This document shows, piece after piece, positions 5,877-11,023 of a stretch of DNA of 22,608 bases; the stretch's first letter is position 1, and every line of letters begins with the position of its first letter. This DNA is from a virus, in IMG/VR virus record IMGVR_UViG_3300032093_000908, positions 1 to 22,608 of that record. One strand, written 5' to 3'. Under the pieces are notes generated by a model. It did no database searches. It was given only the letters and a program-made list of their open reading frames with translations, and was not told the DNA's origin. The position numbers were made by a program, and so were the translations under genes.

Positions 5877-5947
5877 AGCGACTAGCGAGAATCGAACTCG
5901 CACATTAACCTTGGCAAGGTTACGCACTACCACTATGCAATAGTCGC
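5877..5947 (-). tRNA. tRNA-Gly (anticodon GCC)
   Basis: A full cloverleaf can be drawn on the minus strand. The acceptor is GCGACTA paired with TAGTCGC, the D-stem GCAT/GTGC, the anticodon stem TAACC/GGTTA with loop TTGCCAA (anticodon GCC) and the T-arm GCGAG-TTCGATT-CTCGC. The discriminator is T, normal for bacterial tRNA-Gly. The bases after it are CTA, so CCA is not encoded and must be added by the host enzyme. It starts 1 nt after the end of tRNA-Asn. Confidence 0.93.
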
Positions 5948-5948
5948 T

Positions 5949-6024
5949 TGGCTGGTCTGGTAGGACTCGAACCTACGACCCAGGCATTAACAGTGCCTTG
6001 TTCTGCCAACTGAACTACAGACCA
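5949..6024 (-). tRNA. tRNA-Asn (anticodon GTT)
   Basis: The cloverleaf on the minus strand has the acceptor TGGTCTG paired with CAGACCA, the D-stem GTTC/GAAC, the anticodon stem AGGCA/TGCCT with loop CTGTTAA (anticodon GTT) and the T-stem GTAGG/CCTAC with a TTCGAGT loop. The discriminator G is followed by CCA in the DNA (5949-5951), so the tail is encoded. It lies 7 nt after the subtilase stop and 1 nt before tRNA-Gly, and is probably cut from the same transcript. Confidence 0.95.
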
Positions 6025-6031
6025 AAACCTT

Positions 6032-6913
6032 TTACTTTAAAACATCAACAACTGTATTGTTTTTGTTTGTGTCTGATGTTGTAGCAATAGACTTTAGATA
6101 ATCATAAGTCATTTGATAGTTTCCAGCATAAGATTTTGCCCAATATGCTGCAAAGGCTGCGGTTGCAGCAGAAGTTCCTGATACATTTTCTGTAGCAAAT
6201 TCATGTCTGCCAAGAGCATAAAAATCAGTTTCTGCAGAATCATTATTGTATGCTTCTGTATTTCCTCTAGGACCAATAGATGCAACTGCCACTGCTTCTG
6301 TTAAGCATGCTGGATAGTTAATACGAGTTTTATCTCTTTCATTACCAGTTGCAAAAACTGATGCAACACCTAAAGCCTTTAAAGACTCAATAGAAGATTT
6401 TAGTCCAGAGTCGAATCTATTCATAGAGCAATAATTTGTTCCAGTCTTTGTTGGTTTTTGACCAAGCGAAACAGAAACTGCAACTACATTAAACTTTGTC
6501 TTGTTTTTAATTACCCAATCAAGAGCCTGCTTTACTGTGCTGTTTGCATTTGCAGCAGATGTAGCAACATTTCCATTTTTATCCATAGGAAAAATTCGAA
6601 TAAATACAATGTCAATGTTTGGATTGGTTTTTGTAGCAACCAAAGACATTTGTGTTCCATGTGCAAATCCCCCAGAATAAATCTGATTTGCTGGAAGCGT
6701 TGCAGATCCTGGACCTTCCATAAAAGACTTCTTGTTTGGACAACGAAGTTCTTCCATTAAGCAAACTTCATGGATAATCTTACCTTGCAATGCTGGTAGA
6801 GATGTGTCTACTGCTGTGTCAATAATAACGATTGACTTTTTATCTTGAGCATATGTTGGTTGTAAAACCACTAAACTTACTACTGCAATTAACCCCACTG
6901 CTATTTTTTTCAT
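6032..6913 (-). CDS. secreted subtilisin-like (S8) serine protease
   Basis: I start this at the ATG at 6913, which has AAGGAG 5 bases upstream and opens a classic signal peptide: MKKIAVG, a hydrophobic core, then PTYAQ with likely cleavage after Ala22. A longer frame adds 20 residues but spoils the signal. The 293-residue protein carries the full subtilase set: Asp32 in IIDTAVD, His85 in AHGTQ, oxyanion Asn191 in ATGNE and Ser248 in SGTSAAT. It is small for the family and has no obvious propeptide, so the catalytic domain begins almost directly after the signal. It should act outside the membrane, on host surface proteins or on phage-encoded exported proteins nearby; the target is unknown. 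Confidence 0.93.
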   Translation of the reverse strand: MKKIAVGLIAVVSLVVLQPTYAQDKKSIVIIDTAVDTSLPALQGKIIHEVCLMEELRCPNKKSFMEGPGSATLPANQIYSGGFAHGTQMSLVATKTNPNIDIVFIRIFPMDKNGNVATSAANANSTVKQALDWVIKNKTKFNVVAVSVSLGQKPTKTGTNYCSMNRFDSGLKSSIESLKALGVASVFATGNERDKTRINYPACLTEAVAVASIGPRGNTEAYNNDSAETDFYALGRHEFATENVSGTSAATAAFAAYWAKSYAGNYQMTYDYLKSIATTSDTNKNNTVVDVLK

Positions 6914-6921
6914 TTTTCTCC

Positions 6922-7113
6922 TTAGATCATTAGACGGACTACATGACAACATGGGTCGCCACCGTCTTCCCATTCTTGCATTTCATCTTCACCCATGTAC
7001 TGATATCCACCATCATGGGTATTGCAATACGGTTCTGTTACCCATCCCCGTTCAATTCCATTTGTTAACCAAATGCCAAACTCTGCGTCTTCTACGCTAT
7101 CTTCTTCATGCAT
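6922..7113 (-). CDS. small acidic protein, 63 aa
   Basis: This is an acidic 63-residue protein rich in aromatic residues: EFGIWLTNGIERGWVTEPYC, then a THDGG turn, an acidic helix (EDEMQEWEDGGDPC) and a short hydrophobic end (VVRLMI). Cys29, Cys54, Cys55 and nearby His residues could bind a metal. Similar small acidic proteins with FGxW, GWVxEPxCxTHDG and GxDPC are familiar from actinophages, always without known function. A good promoter lies within the end of the Ntn hydrolase gene, and its -10 is so close that the mRNA should begin at or very near the ATG (leaderless). The stop is 8 nt before the subtilase ATG and its end supplies that gene's ribosome site. Confidence 0.7.
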   Translation of the reverse strand: MHEEDSVEDAEFGIWLTNGIERGWVTEPYCNTHDGGYQYMGEDEMQEWEDGGDPCCHVVRLMI

Positions 7114-7119
7114 ATTATA

Positions 7120-7148
7120 AGTATACCCTTAAATGCTTACTACGTCAA
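7120..7148 (-). promoter_or_regulatory. promoter giving a probable leaderless mRNA
   Basis: TTGACG (7143-7148) and TATACT (7120-7125) stand 17 bases apart on the minus strand. The -10 ends 6 bases before the ATG at 7113, where transcription should begin, so the message for the 63-residue protein and the subtilase would have little or no leader. The spacer contains ATTTAAGGGTA, also present in the next promoter upstream. Confidence 0.7.
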
Positions 7149-7653
7149 CTGGACCCATGCAAGATGGACTAAACTTAATTGCTGCTGATACAGCAGAGAC
7201 TACACGATTTCTTGCATTTTTTTGTTTATCAGTTGCATATAGAACGCCATAAGCATATTCAGCACCTGAACCCATTGCAAGATATGGAAGTGTATATTTA
7301 GATAAAGACATATCCGCAGAACTGTGTTCATATATTTCACCACGAACTGCAATAATCAAACCAAGATCTCCATCTTTTGATGTATCTACCCAAAACTCAT
7401 TATAAAATTCTTTTAATTCTTTAACAAATCTTGTTTGCATAAACTTATCTGTATCTTTAATGTTTGGTGCAGTTGGCTTAAAGTTATAACGAATTCTTTC
7501 TCCATCCATTGCCCCCGCATATCCAATTAAATATGGACCAATTTTCCAAACTTTTGGTGCATCTAGAGCAAGAATAGTTCCATCATCTGACGCACCACGG
7601 TCACCAGCCATGTAAATTTTATCGTCATGTTTTACTACAGCAATGCAAGTCAT
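7129..7653 (-). CDS. proteasome-type Ntn hydrolase (HslV/beta-subunit-like peptidase)
   Basis: The 174-residue product starts MTCIAVVKHDDKIYMAGDRG. After Met removal, Thr1 would be the nucleophile, with Asp17 (AGDRG) and Lys33 (APKVWKIG), exactly the numbering of proteasome beta and HslV subunits; Ser129 in MGSGAEYA also fits. The GYAG loop (residues 45-48) and the late PVDVVSI strand complete the fold. The length is close to HslV (about 175). These enzymes form rings and cut peptides, normally with an unfoldase such as HslU or Mpa; none is in this window. It is cytosolic. The gene has the best promoter in the window and an AGAGGGG site. Possible roles are head-protein processing or degradation of host proteins. 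Confidence 0.88.
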   Translation of the reverse strand: MTCIAVVKHDDKIYMAGDRGASDDGTILALDAPKVWKIGPYLIGYAGAMDGERIRYNFKPTAPNIKDTDKFMQTRFVKELKEFYNEFWVDTSKDGDLGLIIAVRGEIYEHSSADMSLSKYTLPYLAMGSGAEYAYGVLYATDKQKNARNRVVSAVSAAIKFSPSCMGPVDVVSI

Positions 7654-7682
7654 GCAAAAACCCCTCTAGATACGTATATTTA

Positions 7683-7712
7683 AGTATACCATCTACCCTT
7701 AAATAGTGTCAA
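7683..7712 (-). promoter_or_regulatory. near-consensus sigma-70 promoter of the Ntn hydrolase gene
   Basis: A perfect TTGACA (7707-7712) and TATACT (7683-7688) are 18 bases apart, with TGG before the -10 (extended). The expected start is near 7676 with a leader of about 23 nt containing AGAGGGG. The spacer holds ATTTAAGGGTA. Confidence 0.82.
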
Positions 7713-7724
7713 GCAAGGTGTTAT

Positions 7725-8081
7725 TTATTCAATAAAGTCGTCAAGATCATCAATATCATCTGCTACCTGGCTAACTGTAGGCTCAGATGTTTGAATAGCC
7801 TGTGACTCATATGGCTGAGAAGTTTGTGAACTATCTGAACCCCCACCATTTTTACCAATCAAGATACCAGCAAGCGTGCCAGTAATAAATGTTGCTACAG
7901 ATGATAGAACATTGAAAAACATTTTATCATTTTCTGATTGTTCACCTATTGGTTGTGTAACAAAAACCAGGGCATACAAAATACCCATAGTTGTAAACAA
8001 TAGAATTGTTCCTAATGTCATGCCAAGGAAAAACTTTAATCTTGCATCTAGTTCATCTGATGTATATCTTTTTTTACTCAT
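7725..8081 (-). CDS. two-span membrane protein, possible holin
   Basis: The 118-residue protein has a charged N-terminus (MSKKRYTSDELDARLK) and two clear membrane segments, about residues 17-42 (FFLGMTLGTILLFTTMGILY and on) and 54-75 (FFNVLSSVATFITGTLAGIL). A Gly/Ser linker leads to a polar tail ending in DDIDDLDDFIE. Two spans with a short loop and a charged cytoplasmic tail fit class II holins, but many phage membrane proteins look the same. It is 8-nt coupled (ATGAGTAA) to the lipoprotein gene. An alternative role is in superinfection exclusion. I recognise no named family. Confidence 0.7.
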   Translation of the reverse strand: MSKKRYTSDELDARLKFFLGMTLGTILLFTTMGILYALVFVTQPIGEQSENDKMFFNVLSSVATFITGTLAGILIGKNGGGSDSSQTSQPYESQAIQTSEPTVSQVADDIDDLDDFIE

Positions 8082-8283
8082 TTACGCTACCCTCCGTAGG
8101 ATCAAAACCAAGTATGTCTTTAGTGCACAACCCATCTGCTTGGCAGATTGGTGGATTACACTCTTTATTATACCAGTTAGCAGGGTCATGGCACTCATAA
8201 CGATATCTATTTTCTAACATTCCGCAAGAAGTTAAAGACATAGATAAGGCTATGATTGATAGCAGTGCTAACATTTTCTTCAT
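8074..8283 (-). CDS. small cysteine-rich lipoprotein
   Basis: The 69-residue product has a lipoprotein signal: MKKMLALL, a hydrophobic core and the lipobox SLTSC with Cys20 as the predicted lipidated residue. The mature part is NRYRYECHDPANWYNKECNP followed by PICQADGLC, with four more cysteines (31, 42, 47, 53) that may form two disulfides outside the membrane. From memory, a very similar NRYRY-C-DPxNW-C-PPxC lipoprotein is widespread in cyanophages, where its function is unknown. It would sit on the outer face of the host membrane. TATAAT lies 7 bases before the ATG, so it may have its own near-leaderless transcript. Candidate roles are a spanin-like lysis helper or entry exclusion. Confidence 0.8.
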   Translation of the reverse strand: MKKMLALLSIIALSMSLTSCGMLENRYRYECHDPANWYNKECNPPICQADGLCTKDILGFDPTEGSVNE

Positions 8284-8290
8284 AGTCTGT

Positions 8291-8296
8291 ATTATA
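8291..8296 (-). promoter_or_regulatory. possible -10 (TATAAT) before the lipoprotein gene
   Basis: A perfect TATAAT begins directly after the stop of the 59-residue membrane protein and ends 7 bases before the lipoprotein ATG at 8283. No -35 is recognisable at 16-18 bases. If it works, the mRNA would start at about the ATG. Confidence 0.35.
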
Positions 8297-8476
8297 CTAC
8301 TCTTCTTTATTTCTAGCAGGACTAGTTAATATCCAAAGTGCGGTAGTTGCTATAATTCCATAGCCAACTATGGTTTTTGCACTACCATCTAACACAACCC
8401 AGGCAATAAACATTCCAAGAAGAGTCCATGCCTGATCAATTAGATCTTTGATTATATTTTTTAGTATTCTTACCAT
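8297..8476 (-). CDS. small two-span membrane protein, 59 aa, holin candidate
   Basis: This was read directly from the minus strand: ATG at 8476, stop TAG at 8297-8299. The protein starts with a basic amphipathic helix (MVRILKNIIKDLIDQ) and has two hydrophobic stretches, WTLLGMFIAWVVL (about 17-29) and IVGYGIIATTALWIL (about 36-50), ending in a charged tail (ARNKEE). From memory, closely similar small proteins (W-x-GxFxAWxVLxG, KTxVGY) occur in marine and freshwater phages with no assigned role. Size and topology fit a holin or antiholin. Its ATG overlaps the stop of the 820-residue gene by 7 nt. It heads a run of three small envelope genes. Confidence 0.75.
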   Translation of the reverse strand: MVRILKNIIKDLIDQAWTLLGMFIAWVVLDGSAKTIVGYGIIATTALWILTSPARNKEE

Positions 8477-10932
8477 TTTCTTCCTCCTCTTGAACCTGGT
8501 GAATTGGCACCTGAAGCACCGCCCCCACCAGAACTTCCTCCACCACCTGTACCTCCTCCAGTTGCCCCACCTGTTGCAACGGCTGCGGCATTAATTGCTG
8601 CACCTGCTGCTACAACTGTAGCCACAACCATTTCTGTTGCTTCTTCTCTTTCTGCTTCTGTCATATCAGCGCCGATGCTTCCAAGTGCTGCTAATGCTGC
8701 TCCAGGATCTGTTAGAGCGGCTGTAAGCAACGCTCCTGGATCTTGAACTAATTCAATATTTGCTGCTACTGCAGCGGTAATTACAAGAGCATTTCCATTT
8801 TCATCAGTGCGAAGTTCAACTGGTGTTGATGGTGGAAGGTCTGCATATGAAACTCCAGATGCTTTAATTTCTGCTGCTGAAACTGATTCTCCAGGCTTAA
8901 GGTCTTCAAGCAAAGCCTCTACAAGAACTTCTTTTTGTTCTTCAGTTAATTCTTTACCGTCTTTAGCATCTTCAAGAATCTCATTTAATTCTTCTTCTTT
9001 TGCTTGAGCCTCTTCTTCTTCAGCCTTTGCTTCTTCTAATTCCTTTTCTTTTGCTTCTGCCTCTGCTTTAGCATCTTCCTCTGCTTGTCTGGCAGCCTCT
9101 GCCTCCGCTTCCTTGGCTGCAGCCTCAGCCTTAGCATCTTCTTCAGCCTGTCTTGCTGCTTCTGCTTCAGCCTCTAATCTTTCAGCCTCTGCTTTTGCTT
9201 CTGCTTCTGCCTGAGCCTGTGCTTCTTGTTCTGCCTTTTGTGCTGCTTCTTCTGCAGCAATCCTATCTGCTTCTGCCTTTTCAGCATCTGCTTGAGCCTT
9301 TGCTGCAGCCTCTTCTGCTGCTATACGATCTGCCTCAGCCTTTGCTGCTGCTGCTTGTGCTGCTGCTGCTTCTGCTTGTGCACGGGCTGCTGCTGCTTCT
9401 GCTGCTCTTGCATTTGCTTCTGCTATTGCTGCTTGTCTAGCAGCCTCCGCTGCTGCTGCAGCCTGCCGTGCTGCCTCTTCTTCTGCAAGAGTATTATTAA
9501 CTATTGTTTGTGCAATAACAACTGCTGCTTTCATTGCTTCAACTACTGGCTCAATTGAAGATACTGCAGCATTTAATTCTGCTTCTGCATTGTCTAATTC
9601 ATTTTCCCAGTAAGCAACTTCTTGTGTTGCTTCTGCAAGATCTGCTTGGGCTGCTGATAGATTAGCCTGTGCTGCATCTATTTCAGACTGTAAAGCATCT
9701 TCATTTGCAAGCAAACTATTCAGAACTGATTGTGATGCAGACAAAACTGATTGTGCTGCAGAAAGATCTGCCTGTGCTGATGCAAGTGCCTCTGCTAAAT
9801 TTGTATCTGCTGGAAGTGGTGTATATGGAGTATATCCAGTAATATCAATATGTGCTGATAAATTTGTTGGAGTGCTCCCTTCATTTTGCTGTATAACAGA
9901 TCCAGTTAATTGATTATTAATTATTTGATTAACTTGAACTTGACCGCTTCCTGCTTGACCCACTGAAGATACATCTGCTTTCCATGTTCCATCAATTGGA
10001 TTTACATCAGCATCAAAAATAATATTAGTTAGTTGCCCAGAACGAGTTCCATACCCTCTAACCATCCATTCAATTAAAAGTGTGTTAATAGTTGTTGAAT
10101 ATCTAACATAAGTGTCTGAATCAACATTCCACCAGTCACGGAAGTTAATATAAACTGCTGGAGCATTTCCACCCCAACCTTGTGGGGTACCAAAAGATAT
10201 CAAACCATTTGTAGCAACATAAACATCTGTATATTCTTGATCACCAAGTCTGAGGGCATAGGGCAGAGTCATTTGGAATGACCAGTCATCGTCTTTAGGA
10301 AGATCTGTTGTTTGTGGATTGCCTGAATTTTGTAAGGCTATCTGATCTTCAACTAAAGTTAAGGCAGCCTGCTCTGATGTTACTGTTGCACTATCAGATA
10401 AAACTATTGCTGTTTGACTATCTATTTGTCCATTAAGAACTGTCATACTATCTGTCAGAGATAAGACTGTTGCTGATTCTGAGGCTACTATTTGAGCCAT
10501 AGCAGTCTGAGTTTCTACCGCTTGAGCCAGGGAATTCTGAGTAGAAATAACATTGTTAACAGCCACAGTAGCACTATCTACTACTGTCTGAGCCTGGGTA
10601 ATAGAAGTATTTGCCTGTGTAATAGTGGCTGTAATGGTCTCTGTAGGGCTTGTAATGGCTGTTGCTTGGGTCTCTATGACTGCCGTGGTAGTTTCAGCCT
10701 GAGTAATTGTAGCCTGTGCTACCTCAATTATGGCTGTAGCACTTTCTACAGATGTATGCACTATAACTGTTGAAGAAGAATCTATTGTTGCCGTTGATGT
10801 ATCAGACGAAGATACTTGGTTTGTTACTGTTTCATCTGCATGTGCTTGGCTAATTGGAGATAAGATAAACCACAAACCCACCAAAAAAGCAACTACCCCA
10901 CTTTTTAGTAGGATCTTTTCGATAGAGGGCAC
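8470..10932 (-). CDS. 820-aa exported fibre-like protein: signal peptide, nidogen-like domain, Ala/Glu coiled coil, Gly-rich tail
   Basis: A signal peptide (hydrophobic core VVAFLVGLWFILSP, cleavage after AHA at residue 32) is followed by a Thr/Ser/Ala-rich helical region to about 200. A beta-rich domain (about 210-364) then shows PYALRLGDQEYTDVYVATNG and LISFG, like the nidogen (NIDO) pattern. Next is a very long Ala/Glu coiled coil (about 370-665) with near-repeats of EAARQAEEDAKAEA and EADRIAAEEAA. A compact C-terminal domain (about 665-787) and a Gly/Ser tail ending GSRGGRKW finish the protein. Only a GTG start is available, with GGAAAGGA close upstream. A signal peptide is unusual for a virion fibre. 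It may be displayed on the host cell or act as an adhesin or decoy; a structural role is not excluded. Confidence 0.8.
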   Translation of the reverse strand: MPSIEKILLKSGVVAFLVGLWFILSPISQAHADETVTNQVSSSDTSTATIDSSSTVIVHTSVESATAIIEVAQATITQAETTTAVIETQATAITSPTETITATITQANTSITQAQTVVDSATVAVNNVISTQNSLAQAVETQTAMAQIVASESATVLSLTDSMTVLNGQIDSQTAIVLSDSATVTSEQAALTLVEDQIALQNSGNPQTTDLPKDDDWSFQMTLPYALRLGDQEYTDVYVATNGLISFGTPQGWGGNAPAVYINFRDWWNVDSDTYVRYSTTINTLLIEWMVRGYGTRSGQLTNIIFDADVNPIDGTWKADVSSVGQAGSGQVQVNQIINNQLTGSVIQQNEGSTPTNLSAHIDITGYTPYTPLPADTNLAEALASAQADLSAAQSVLSASQSVLNSLLANEDALQSEIDAAQANLSAAQADLAEATQEVAYWENELDNAEAELNAAVSSIEPVVEAMKAAVVIAQTIVNNTLAEEEAARQAAAAAEAARQAAIAEANARAAEAAAARAQAEAAAAQAAAAKAEADRIAAEEAAAKAQADAEKAEADRIAAEEAAQKAEQEAQAQAEAEAKAEAERLEAEAEAARQAEEDAKAEAAAKEAEAEAARQAEEDAKAEAEAKEKELEEAKAEEEEAQAKEEELNEILEDAKDGKELTEEQKEVLVEALLEDLKPGESVSAAEIKASGVSYADLPPSTPVELRTDENGNALVITAAVAANIELVQDPGALLTAALTDPGAALAALGSIGADMTEAEREEATEMVVATVVAAGAAINAAAVATGGATGGGTGGGGSSGGGGASGANSPGSRGGRKW

Positions 10933-10957
10933 ATCCTTTCCGATGTTTGATAGTCTT

Positions 10958-10966
10958 ATTATATCA
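10958..10966 (-). promoter_or_regulatory. extended -10 promoter (TGATATAAT) of the 820-aa gene
   Basis: TGATATAAT lies between the intrinsic terminator of the 565-residue gene and the GTG start at 10932. The -10 is perfect and extended, and a T-rich region occupies the -35 place. Together with the terminator it separates the two surface-protein genes into different transcripts. Confidence 0.55.
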
Positions 10967-10978
10967 TTTTGTTGAAAT

Positions 10979-11007
10979 AAAAAAGAGGGTTAGCACTTGG
11001 CTAACCC
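10979..11007 (-). terminator. rho-independent terminator after the 565-aa gene
   Basis: On the minus strand GGGTTAGC (11000-11007), loop CAAGT and GCTAACCC (10987-10994) form a perfect 8-bp stem, extendable by further G-T/C pairs, followed by a TC and a run of six T (10979-10984). It lies 17 bases after the stop at 11024. It is the only strong terminator I see in the window. Confidence 0.92.
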
Positions 11008-11023
11008 CCTAATTTATAAAGTT

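Noticed and set aside
5803-6031. The tRNA region as a phage attachment site or integration scar
   Set aside because: tRNA genes are common targets, but no integrase gene, duplicated tRNA fragment or direct repeat is visible nearby; they lie inside a phage gene run.
6914-6973. Upstream extension of the subtilase by 20 residues
   Set aside because: It would bury the signal peptide inside the protein and overlap the 63-aa gene; the ATG at 6913 has AAGGAG directly upstream.
9000-9480. GCT/GCA-rich tract as a non-coding simple-sequence repeat
   Set aside because: It stays in frame over its full length, encodes a heptad-like coiled coil, and its repeated peptides differ mainly by silent changes.
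9153-9558. Leucine-rich and cysteine-rich open frames on the plus strand within the coiled-coil region
   Set aside because: They arise from the reverse of GCN/GAN-rich codons of the Ala/Glu coiled coil. Composition is extreme and nothing suggests translation.
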